This document shows positions 1 through 11,300 of a stretch of DNA of 64,000 nt, one piece after another. The translations under genes and the position numbers were made by a program. The notes under the pieces are model-generated. The model was given only the letters and a program-made list of their open reading frames with translations, did no database searches and was not told the origin of the DNA. Within the stretch, counting starts at the first letter, position 1. The number at the start of each line of letters is the position of its first letter. The stretch is from Morchella semilibera (Eukaryota > Ascomycota > Pezizomycetes > Pezizales > Morchellaceae). Where the stretch lies: the NCBI GenBank assembly GCA_009192285.1, contig WBVU01000011.1, forward strand, positions 372,001 through 436,000, written 5' to 3'.

Positions 1-1
1 G

Positions 2-1874
2 AAGGGTTTGAAGCTTTCAGAAACCCCCAAACCGGCGGCCCCGGCGATAGAAGATCCTGCGGCCAAAATCAACGACATTGGCGACCAGCTCAGCACGCTC
101 GAGATAGGGGTGGAGTTTAAGCTAGACCTGAGAGCGGAGGATCTAAAGGTTGTGAACGAGCTTGGAGCCGGTAATGGCGGGACGGTTAGTAAAGTGGTGC
201 ATGCGCCGACAAAGACAATCATGGCGAAGAAGGTACGTTTTTTTCTTCTCTCTATATTCTATCTATTCTTCGGTTCGGGTTCAAGAGGGGTAGGAGGGGG
301 TTGGTATGCTCCGGGTATTTGGCAGTTGTTGGGGAGTGGGGTCACGGGAGTGCAGATACGAGGTGAATGGAAACGGATTGGAAACGGAAGACTAACTTCG
401 AGTCAAGGTTATACATATAGATGCGAAACCTTCAGTCCGGAAACAGATAGTGCGCGAGTTGCACATCATGTACGAATGTCACTCTCCCTATATTGTCTCC
501 TTCTACGGTTCCTTCCTCAATGAAGGGGATGTAGTCATGTGCATGGAATACATGGACTGCGGGTAAGTAACCAAGCTCTCGTTTGATTTCAAAAAACTGT
601 ACGCTTTCATTCGAACTTCAATTTATTAACAGCTCCGCAGTTCGCTAGACTCAATCGCCAAAAAGGTAGGGCCAATTCGAATCGACGTTCTCGGGAAAAT
701 TTCAGAAGCCGTAGTGGAAGGTCTCAACTACCTCTACAACGTTCACCGAATCCTTCACAGAGATGTCAAGCCCTCCAATATCTTAGTCAACTCCCGCGGT
801 TCAATCAAGCTTTGCGATTTTGGTGTTTCCGGTGAACTTATCAACTCCATTGCCGACACCTTCGTCGGCACATCAACCTACATGTCCCCCGAGCGTATAA
901 AGGGAGCCAAGTACTCTGTCAAATCTGATGTCTGGTCGCTCGGTCTCTCACTCCTCGAGTTGGCCATCGGGCGCTTCCCCTTTGACGCTGACGGCACCAG
1001 CGCCGGAACCCGTGCTTCCGCTGGTCCAATGGGAATTCTCGATCTCCTCCAGAAGATTGTCAACGAGCCAGCGCCGCGCCTTCCCAAGAACAAGGCCTTC
1101 CCGCCGAGCTTGGAGAAGATGATTGAACACTGCCTCATCAAGGACCCCGAGAAGCGACCTTCTCCCCAGGAGCTTCTCGAGGAGTCATTCATGCGCGCCG
1201 CGAAATCAACTAACGTAGATCTTGAAGCATGGGCGCACGGCATCCTCGACAAACCCCTCAACCGCCCATCGCGCCAGTCACAAATGATGTCACCTCCACC
1301 CGCCGCGCATCGTGAGTCCCCTGCCCCACCAAGGCAATCAATACATGAGCCTCCACAGGCCCCGCGCCGCCCTTCATCCGGATCGGACCGTGTAGATCGC
1401 GAGCGGGACCGCCCAGACAGGGGCCACAATTCCCCGCTTGGACACCACCCAGCCCGGACCAGCTCGCACACGGGCCTCCGCGAGGAGGGTAGCAGCCACT
1501 CGCGCTCCGGCTCCGGCTCACGATCAGGATCACGACACCAGCTCCACAAGAGCCACACTGAGCCATCGAACCCCCCGACGGTGGACCGGGAGGCCCGGGA
1601 GGCCCGGGAGAGGGCCCGGGAGCAGTACATTAGAGAACAGCACGAGGTTGAGCGACTACGGCAGAAAGATCTGGAGCGCGAGAGAGAACGCGAGAGGGAC
1701 TATCTCCAGGGCACGATCGGCATCGGGTTCGAGGGCATGCAGATTGGTGCACCACCCGGAGCACAGCCGGAGATGAGGGAGAAGAAGAGGTTGCCCCCGA
1801 TGGGCGTCATGAGCAGTGGCAGCGGAACGGGGATGAATAGCAGGCCGGTGGAGGAGTGGAATGGACGTCGTTAG
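2..1874 (+). CDS. ste7: MAP kinase kinase, Ste7/Fuz7 type (5' partial)
   Basis: Dual-specificity kinase of the pheromone/filamentation MAPK cascade, acting in the cytosol between a Ste11-type MAPKKK and a Fus3/Kss1-type MAPK. Exons are 2-232, 408-562 and 641-1874. The first exon enters from outside the window, so the N-terminus is missing and 539 residues are visible. The glycine loop reads ELGAGNGGTV. The catalytic loop HRDVKPSN, the DFG motif and the activation segment SIADTFVGTSTYMSPER with its S-x-A-x-T phosphosite spacing are all present. Intron acceptors were fixed by restoring VIHIDAKPSVRKQI after MAKK, and GSLDSIAKK across intron 2. A long Ser/Arg/Pro/Glu-rich tail of about 200 residues follows the kinase core; similar tails occur in other filamentous ascomycete Ste7 proteins. 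Seen: all kinase motifs. Inferred: pathway assignment, from similarity to the Ste7/MST7 group rather than Mkk1 or Pbs2. Confidence 0.93.
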
Positions 1875-3603
1875 GGTCAACGGAGTGATGGATTCTTTTT
1901 TTTTGCCTGTTTTGTTCTCTGTCTTTTTTTTGTCCATTTTGTCCTTTTTTGTGGTCCTTTTGGACAATTTCTCCCTTCTATAGTGTGTAGTTTTTTTTTT
2001 CTTCTTCCAAATTATATCCATTTCCGCTACATCTTTCTTCTCGTTCCAATGGGTTGCATTTGGCTGGTCATTTCTCCTTTTTGATGGTGGTTTCTCTGCG
2101 AGTTGTCTTTGCCGTTTCCGTCGTTGCTATTTGGTGCACGATGGGCTGATTGTTTTGACGTACGTGGGGGGGTTGGTAACTGGCGAAAGCGTGCCTTCGA
2201 GTTTTTGGTGTTCCCCTTCCTCTATTCCAAGCCAATATTCTGTCTCCATCTACCATCTACTTACCTCCCCCACTCTTTAAGTATGCAGTGGGGTTGACTA
2301 AGGTGTAGTGGCAGCACGACAATCATTGGTGTCATGTCTCTGTCGTTGTTTTTTTTTGGGGGGGGGCAGGTTTTTTTTTTTTCGGGGAGGGGGGCGGGGG
2401 CCGGCCGCGCTGTTATATACATAGCATGCAACTGCAGCGTTAAATCTATTGCTTATTGCCTATTCTATTCTATTCTATTCTATTCTCTGCCCCCTTCCTT
2501 CCTCTTCTTATACTTCATCCCCTGTATCATAGCAAAAGACTCTACTCTACTTTATATTTACACTACACTACACACACCGGCAACGCGAGTGACGCCCCGT
2601 GACGCGCTTTGCCAACTTTGACGGGCGGGGCGTTGGGGGCGCCAAGACGGTGGGTGGGGTTGGTGCGAGTGAGAGGTTGTGATGGTGGCGGCGGAGGGTG
2701 GTGGGTGTGTTGGTCACCACCCTGACTACCACTGTACTGTGCGGTGTGTATGCACTAATGTTGAGATAGAGGGGGGGGGTTGAGTTCAATGTATACACCC
2801 GATCGATATCACAGTGTGTGCTATGTACATGTAGATACATGTATGTAAGTACATCACGCACCCCTACACTGCCGGGCTATAACCCGGACTGAAAAGTACA
2901 ATCTTTGCCAGCAGCTTTATTCATGTGCATATACAAGCTAGTAAGTAACGTCCCGCGCGGTCCGGGGAATACCCGGGCCCCCGTAGGTGACAATCCCAGC
3001 ACCACCCTCCTTCCTTCCTCTCAACCTCAACCTCAACCCTGCCACACCAAACCCACCCATCAGGTCTCTTTTCCCTCCCACTGCTTCTAACCAAGCATGT
3101 GGTGGCGAGGTGAGAAAGACCTGTCGACTCCTGGGAGCGCCGTCTGGCACCGAGGATTCGAGCGGCGAGGTTTCGATGGAGTTGGTTCGCTCGTTGGGCG
3201 CTGACTTCGTTGGAACCTGGCGGCTTCTGGGCGGCACTGCGGTGCGCCGAGGAGTCGGGGAGTGGGGGCTGGGTTTGTGCTGTTTTTTTGGGTAGACTCT
3301 GGGTAGTGGAGACTTGGGGGCTGGCTAGGTAGACTGGGATGGTTGGCCTGGATGCTGCTCTCGTGAGGGTGAGACGGCTAATAATTATATTACTATCATT
3401 GTAGGTTGCACGTGGTGGGCTAGGCCCTGTAGATATTTAGACAAAGGGTGGGTAGTATCTGGTCCCAGGGAAGATGGAGCCATCGGCTCCAGGTTGGTCG
3501 AGAGCCTATATAACTATTCCCAACCTTCTCTCCTGAACGTTCTGTGCGTACCTGCCGCGCAGAAAGGTCACTATATACTAATACCCCCCAAAGCACCCTG
3601 AAA
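1875..3603. other. intergenic: T-rich 3' flank, microsatellites, G-runs
   Basis: No gene seen. Just after the kinase stop (1890-2010) the plus strand is very T-rich, as expected for a 3' UTR and termination region. A T-run/G-run mosaic lies at 2349-2400 and a TATTC pentamer microsatellite at about 2462-2486. The rest has only short, overlapping, unconvincing ORFs. Confidence 0.7.
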
Positions 3604-3942
3604 CTATCTACCCACCCTCCCCCAAAACGCACCATACCTCCCCGCCGGCAAAGCCAACAACAACCCCTCCATCTCCCTCTGCCGCTCCACCACCCCGCGC
3701 TCCGTCTCCCGCACCAACCTCCGGATCTCCGCCCTCCTCAGCAAGCACCGCCGCCACTCCTCCGCATCAACGATCGTCCGCGCTCCAGTGAAGCACGAAG
3801 AAAACATGCCCGCCCGTGGCTTGTAGCCGTATCTGTTCCACTCGCGCAGCGCGGAGAGTAGCCGTGCCCGCTCGGCGTGCAGATGCGTGAGTTCGTGCTG
3901 GAGGGTCGTGATGCGCGCGAGGTGCGTTTGGGGGGTATGCAT
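3604..3942 (-). CDS. possible small protein of unknown function (112 aa)
   Basis: Uninterrupted ATG-initiated ORF on the minus strand. I do not recognise it. The translation is strongly helical and charged, with heptad-like Leu/Arg/Glu spacing (LTHLHAERARLLSALREW and RAEIRRLVRETERGVVERQ), so a short coiled-coil protein is plausible. There is one Cys pair, no signal peptide and no membrane segment. It sits alone in a gene-poor stretch, with a (CA)n-like leader just before the ATG. Third codon positions are GC-rich compared with surrounding DNA, which favours coding, but GC-rich DNA also lengthens open frames by chance. Overlapping frames are open too. It could be one exon of a larger gene. No family evidence. 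Confidence 0.35.
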   Translation of the reverse strand: MHTPQTHLARITTLQHELTHLHAERARLLSALREWNRYGYKPRAGMFSSCFTGARTIVDAEEWRRCLLRRAEIRRLVRETERGVVERQREMEGLLLALPAGRYGAFWGRVGR

Positions 3943-5097
3943 GTGTGTGTGTAGTTGATGTGTAGATGGTATCGTGTCGTGTCATGGCGCCGTGAGGGTG
4001 GGCAAGGGGCTTGCTTTATAGGATGAGGTGGTTTCAAGTGGGGATCGAGTAGGTATGTGGTAGACGGAGGCACGCGGTTTTCGGGCACATGACGGGGCTG
4101 TGAAGTAGGTTTATACGTCCTCTGTCGAGTTTTTCAAGTACCTGGGGCATTTGATACCCATAAAGGAGACAGTAGGGTCTATAGAGAGAGAGCTTAGCAC
4201 CCAGCGAAGTATTCAGGGGTGTGTGCTAAGTGGTCTACATACAAACCCTAGCGGCGGTGGGTGGTTTCCTATATTTTTCCTTTCAAGTATCCGTAGTGTA
4301 GTCGCAGTGTTTCAACAGACTCACCGCCCATCACTCGGCCCCCATTGCGTGGCTCAACTCGGATAACACGCACCGCTCAAAACCCCGGTTTGAAAAAGGC
4401 AGCTGGAAAGACCCGGAAGCGGGAGTAGCCACCAAACCCACCGGACAGGAAAGTAGTGGCGCTCGGGGTGAAGATACTCTCGCAACCAGAGAGTCAACTT
4501 TGCAGTTGTAGGGTAATAACCATCTGGGGTTGGGTTTTGAATGTTCAGTTACTTGTGGAGGTTTGGGCACTGGTCACGTGGGTGGTGTGTCCTAGCTGCT
4601 GTAGGCTTTGGGGTGTTCTCCTCGGGACTGTAAGCTACATAAGTACGTTTTGCGGAGACGAGGTTCGCGGGGGTGGGGCAGGCATATACATATAGCGAAT
4701 AGGCTTCAACTGGGTTTTGTGATCGATGTCCTTCTCGTGTAGAGGTTGGCTAGCGGGACCTGAGGCGCTAGGTAGGGCTTCAAATGGGGTTGGCGCATCT
4801 CATCAAGGGTAGTTTCAACTGTCTGGTGAGTCCTTTTTCTTGGGGGTTTTTGTGGTCGAGGCGGGTGAGGTGGGGTGGGGACGCCATCTAATCTAATCTT
4901 CAACGATGACTTCTTGGTGGGCGTGGGTGCGTGTGTCCTTCTTATAGCGCGGGGTCTTCTTCTCCCTTCCGCTTCTTCCTTCATCAACTCTCTCTATCTT
5001 CATCTAGCTACAGCCATTACCATCTACCCTTCTTTCACCACCACTGATACCCATCCCGTACCTGCTCCCCATCTTGATACCCTCCCTACCTTCACTT
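3943..5097. other. intergenic, no gene seen
   Basis: Only short overlapping ORFs without family resemblance. The stretch is G/T-rich on the plus strand and includes a CACGTG at about 4575. I see no splice pattern joining the ORFs. Confidence 0.6.
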
Positions 5098-5345
5098 ACC
5101 AGCCCCATCACCCAGAGTAGAGGAACGCCCTCATTTCATCACCCCACCCCGCCTATTTCCACCTCTGTCCTCCTACCCCACCCTACAAAACACCACAATC
5201 CCACCCCCATCGTGATACCCTACCAGCCCCATCACCCTAGAGTAGAGGAACGCCCTCATTCATCACCCCACTATTTCCATCTCTATCCCCCTACCCCACC
5301 CCACAAATTCCCCCCCCAATCATGCTGCGTCAGTCCCCGTGATAC
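5098..5345. repeat. tandem duplication, two units of about 124 bp
   Basis: The unit beginning ACCAGCCCCATCACCC and containing AGAGTAGAGGAACGCCC starts at 5098 and again at 5222. The two copies differ by several small indels, including a CCCCGC and an ACACCACAATCCC-type insertion in the first. A short third fragment (CTTGATACCCTCCC) precedes unit 1 at about 5073. The strand is pyrimidine/C-rich and has almost no G. Confidence 0.85.
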
Positions 5346-8300
5346 CCCCTAGTAGAAAGATCGAAGCACAAAGAAAATGTCTCAGGGCTTTTCTGCCTCC
5401 AGACTACAGGGCGTGGGTAAGCATTCCTCGGGTTTTGTTGGCAAGAACGACTCTGTTTGGGCTCTGTTCACCGTCTCCAAAACCCGTTGGGCCCTGGGCG
5501 GGCGTGCCGAGGGTCCGAAGAGTTGGCTCTCTGGAATTGCTTAGGGGTGTACGGAGAAAAGGCTAGGTTTGTGTTTGTGCCCCGTCTTGGTTCTTACAGG
5601 CTAACAGTTCTTGTCGGGCGGGTGGAGAGAGATTTCTACTTAGGATAAGTGGCCGCGAAGGAGTGGATAGAGGTTTGTCGGGCCCCTTGATAAACAGCAG
5701 TCATGCTAGATTATCACTGACATACTTCTTCAATTCTATACCCAGCGGTTGGTGCTATATTGTCTTTTTTGGACCCCTTCTGCACAACTGCGGACCCACG
5801 TCCCCGGAATCAATAGTTGTAGAAGGTTGATAGTGCGGACTGGCCTCCGGTGTTACTTTCGGCTGGATCAGTAACTTCTTACGTGCTGCCCCAAGGCTTT
5901 ACGCAGTGCCTCACTCGGGTCACAATTATCGGTCTCCGGCATCAGCGAGTCCGATCTTGGTGTGTAATTTTTGAGCATATAAACCAACCAGATTCTCTGT
6001 TAGAAGAACTATGGGTGTTGGCCTCCAAGGTTTGTTCCTATGGACTATCTGGTCTTGCCCCCATTTGTAAGGAGGACCAGTCTCGATTACGTAATCACAT
6101 CTGCGAGTGATGGATTGTGATTTTTACGCTGTGGGTTGTAAGCGTACTAAACCCGAACCCGTCCATTGTGGTACCTTCGTGCCAGCCCGGTGACACCGGG
6201 CACTTAATTCAGCTCAATATTCGCCAAATATAAACTTGAATTCAAATACGCAGCGGCAAATATATATGGGATTGGTACAGCTCCTCTCGGGCTTTTTAGG
6301 TTGAAGCTTTGGGCAAACTACCGCTGGGCTAGCCTATCTCCATATCTTGGAAATGGCTTTGATCTTAGATATGACAGATGTCTAAGACATCTGCAAATGC
6401 CCGAAGAAAAGTGGCTTTACATCTAAGTTACAAACTAGATGTCTCCGGTTGTCTCAGAATATGAGATTCTCTGACTCTTCTTCAGCAAAGAGTTGGGTTA
6501 GTAATATATGGAGAAGGGTTAAAAGTTACGAATTACTTGCTCAAGCATCATGGACTATCGAAAAGTCAACAATCTCTACTAGGAGCTTATACTTTGATAG
6601 TAACCACCCCCGGGAATCGCCATACATGGCCGCGCATTGCGCCTTTTAGTTTCGGCCCGCAGGCTACCATCTAAAACTTGGACAAACCAGGGCCTCACAA
6701 AACTTATATTTCCGTCGGAATATCATCCCCCGTATAGCTGGGACTCAGGTCTGATATCGACTACCAGATAGGGTTAGTGCCGGGTGTACTATTTTCTTGA
6801 AGTGGCCTAGCAGCAGGGGTCCTGTTGCATGTAGGCGACAGTTAAACATATCTCACTCATACTACTAGAAAGGCGTTGAGGGGCATCGTCAATAGTTATT
6901 AGGTTACCGAGGCTAACCACAGTTGCTCACCCCGCTTGTATATAAGTACATGATATTGGAATGATTGCCGCCAATTCATCATAATACGTAGGGCCACAGC
7001 TGGGCGAATATGTCTGGTGTGGGGTAGTTAGTTCCCATATCGTGAGACCTTGATTGATCCATGATTTCAAACACCAGGAAGCTACAGTAGCTATCTCCAT
7101 CATTACCAATCCATTCTTGCTTCTCAACTACCGAGGAAAAAACTACATAGGGAGTGATCTCCCGTGACTTCCCGCTGAGGGGAAGTACATACACATATAA
7201 AAGAGTAGGAATCTCGCGCCGGAATCGAAGCTAAAGTATTCCTCAGGCAATTGTAAGTCTTGGTTCCTTGTCAATGGGTAAATATAAAAGACGCAATATC
7301 GAGTTCAAGACCCTCGATGGGTTGCAACACCCTCCGTGGCTGGTTCTATCCGGCAGGAACCGCAGACAGGAAAGCTCCCGCATATATACACGGCGTATGA
7401 GACTCCCCCCCTCTGGCCATGAAAGAAACAAAGAGATGTTTCTTGACACCCTGGCCGAACGGTTCGCTCATCACTTGTCTACGACCATCCTGCGGAACTT
7501 TGGAGACAGCGAAGGGGCCCCGCGCTACGAGGACCAGGCCAAGGACACCCACGTATGTTATGAATCTCCCGGAAGTCGACCCTACCAAGAAAGATCGCCG
7601 TCTGGGGGTACGGTCGCGGCGGTAGCCAGGAGAGTCAAGGCTCTCACCACCCTCTCGGTCTAGCGCTCGCCTGCTCGCCCGGGATGTCAGGGCAGACTTA
7701 GATAAGACCGGCCGCATAGCCTGAGGAGCCCGCGTACGGCCGCATCCTGCCGTTCAGGGGCGCGAATGACCTCGCGCTGCGTCTGAAGGCCCCCCAGAAC
7801 TGGGGAATAGGCATAAGCATACTATGCAGGGTATATTCAACCTGCAAAGATATGGTCCGTCGGGATACATAAGGCGCCGACGCCGCGCGTGGTTGATGTT
7901 GATGGCGGTGGAGCTGGGCATGTTTGGGAATGCGGGGCGGCCAAAGGAGTTTTCGATGTATCCATGGCGGCCGTTTCGGTCCGCGGTGCTCGGGCGCATG
8001 TTAGTATGGCCATAATGAAAGTGTTTTTTGAAGAGGCGTTTGGTAGCTTTTCATCCCATATTTAGGTATATGCCCCTACCGTGACGGTTCCTAGAACTGA
8101 GGAATCATAGGGTACGTCTAAGAATGGCGATTTATCAGCTGTAAGCCAGCCACCAAAGAGTACTGCTACGGGCCCAATGTCTTTTGTTCTACCTTGCGTC
8201 CCATAATTACGTCTAACAGACGGGGCTCATAGCGTTTAAACCCTTTATGTGGTAAATAGAGGAGAAGTCTCAATGTACGATTAATGCAAACCCAATTAGT

Positions 8301-11300
8301 AACGGCCCTCAATGCTTCACCACTTGCCTTTCTTTATATCTACCAAAGAGGGGGGGGGTGTTGACCATAATTATGCCTAGCTAGTAAACATTCCAACACA
8401 GGTACACCAATGCGCGCTGTTTAGTATGTTTAGCAATAGCTGGTTGATGCGTCACCAGTGGCCGGCTCTAGAGTGCTTAGTAGGCATTGTACCTCCAGAA
8501 TGATCTAAATGAGATCTTGTGCCAATCTCCCACGGGCAGCTTTCTGGCGCCCACGAGTCGGACAGAGGGGTTGTTTTGAAGATTTACATGTACCCGGGTG
8601 CCGGCCCCAACTCCGACTATTGGGGTGAGAGAATCAACCAGATACGCCAAGCGAGTCGTCGGAGCCGTGTAGTAGAATATGGCTGTTCCTGAAAGGTCCG
8701 TCCTGCAAATGGCCTATGTGATTGCGGTGAATATGGATCATAGAATATCACTCGGCAGTTGGTCCCGTTCTGGTGGGAAAGCAATCATCACCGGGTAAGC
8801 AATCAACCATGACAACAGGGCTTTAGAAAATTTCAGATTTTGAGGCTGGAGCGAATCAGAAACACCCTTTAGATGTCTTTGGCTATTTTAGATGATATTT
8901 GCTCATACATGATTCCTCCTCCTCCTTTTGGGTCTTTTGAAAGAACCCCCACCACACTACCCTAAGTAAATACCACCCAAAAAAAAAAACTACTTCCAAC
9001 ATATTTGGCTTCGTATTAGACTGAACTTTAGTCCTACCATCTTTTCATCAACGGGACCCGGTTACTTTCCCGGTAACAATCGCTTTCCTGGTGAAACACG
9101 TTATTGAATTTAGTACGGTGATACATTCCGTATACCTGTATTGCCTATACTATGCGCCTGGATGTGGATCATCGGCGGCGTGCCAGAGACATACACCGTG
9201 ACCAAGAGCATGTGGTATGAATGGTCATCACGCTGGGCCCGGATCCGATAATTAGGAGAGCACTGCGCGCCGGAGGGAGGCCTTATTCTTTTTTTTATGA
9301 CCGGAACCTTGATAACATCCGTAGATGGGCAAAGCAGGATCACCATTAGCGAAGAATGTAACCTTTACGATGCACTAGGGCGCTAGGACTGCGTTGTGTA
9401 GTCGGTGGTTTGGGTGAGGCTTGTCCCGGGGCTTTGCCAAAAGTTTTTACTCAATTAATTGTCGGCCTAATGTTTTAAGAAGCGTAGGGCTTCTTTTCTT
9501 GATACCGGTGGACAACGCACCCGCCTGCCCCGACGTATTAGCAGAGTTAAGGTGTCAATGATAGAAGCCCCGACGATATAGTCTTGTTTCAAACATGTCT
9601 GGGTCGATTTTAAATGGGCCCTAAGGGACCGAAACCTTAGCTGGGGGGTCTTTATTGTGGATGGCCGTATTCACCGTCTACTGTTCCGGATACTGTGCTA
9701 GGGCTTCGGAGAGGCCGCGCTGTGTAAGTAGAGGTAGAGTAGGCTCGGATCGCTGTCAGTGCATGTACGAGCGGGTAAAGTGCTCCAAGGGGTGGTGCAT
9801 AAAGTGCATTCCTGGAGCATTACTCCGCATATTGTGCCATCTTAGCACCTAGTCGCCGTATGGAAATGTGAGACTACATCTTTTATTTCGAAAAATCGGC
9901 TATGCATATGAGGGATCAAAATTGCTATAAGCAGACCTAATCTACGCCCTTCAATCGTGAAGGAGGTAATCCCTGGCCGGAGGTAGCCAATTTTTCGAGT
10001 TTTTGCGGTATTCTAGGGCTTCTTACTTTTCGGGTTGTTTATTGCCCTTTCCCACGTTTGTTGTATGCAGGTCTTGCAGCCACTCACCCGCCGGGACCGG
10101 GCTCTCACGAATCCCGCGGGTGATAGTCGGCGGCTGATATGGTTTGTGCCTTGTCCGGGGCCCTTTGTTTTCCGTTTAGATAGTACCGCGTTATGAATTA
10201 GTGTAAATATGTGTCAACGGTACTACATTCAAGGGGTGTGGGGGGGGGGGGGTGCGTGCAGCTATAGTGGCGTTTTTATGGTTTTGATTCATATATTCCG
10301 CTTTCTCGAGCCTAGGTTTTCTGTTCCATAGATTAGATCGTTAAATGCTGTCGAGCGGTATAATTAACGCATCTAGATTTCCACACGCACAATCTCCCGC
10401 CAACTTGCAAAGTTCTCCTACATACCCTTTCTGTATGCCGGACCAACGTCTGGCTGTTGATTCAAGCCCTTTGAAACCCGTTTAGCGAAAAAAAAGCCCT
10501 AACTAGTTTGAAACTTGTGATACCATACCTGTTGAATATCGCACCTGCAGGAAAGGATCTACCATAGATGAACCGCCTAGCGGTGACACGCGGATCTTTT
10601 GGTGTTCCAGAAGCTGAGACCATGTATATGATATGAATGGCACCAAATCAACCTCTCTCTAGTAGATACTGTCACTCACCGGGTATTGACGGGCAGGGGA
10701 TCTTTGGCCAATAAGAACAGATAAACCGGACTTGGCTGTTTCTCTTTGGCGGGATCCCTCAACACCCATGCCATCCAGCATCACCCCGTGAACGACAGTA
10801 CTCCATGAACTGAATCATCACCAAGTCTTTTGATTAGAATTTAGCGAAAGATGCTCTGCAACATTCGATATTTGTGATACCATCTCGGTGCCACCTCCGT
10901 GGAAAAAGGCATGGTCTCTTTGAAAGATGCATTGAAAAACTAAATACGAGCCTACCGGCTTTCCAAATACCGGAGATATGTGAAAACAGGCCTGAGAACT
11001 ATGATCTTCTAAATGGCTCTCATTCCAGAGTTTGTTGCTGCTTCTGGTCTTTCCTATGTTCAAGTTAGAAGGTCCGCGATCTAGCTCAGGCCAAAAAAAA
11101 CCCTGCGTGTACTATTATATTGATTCCACCACGTGCACTAACGTCACACCACAAACGAGGCGCGACAGACTGGAAAAACTAAGTATCTAAAAAGCATATT
11201 TATTTGATTTGAAGGGGAAATAATTACTTGATTATGAGAGCATCTGTGCTTCTCACTAAACTGAAACTACTTATTTGTAATAGCCCGAAAGTCGTCGTAT

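Noticed and set aside
878-1630. 250-codon minus-strand ORF over the kinase tail
   Set aside because: It lies entirely antisense to the MAP kinase kinase, is Arg/Ser/Gly-rich in a way that mirrors the GC-rich sense codons, and has no family resemblance.
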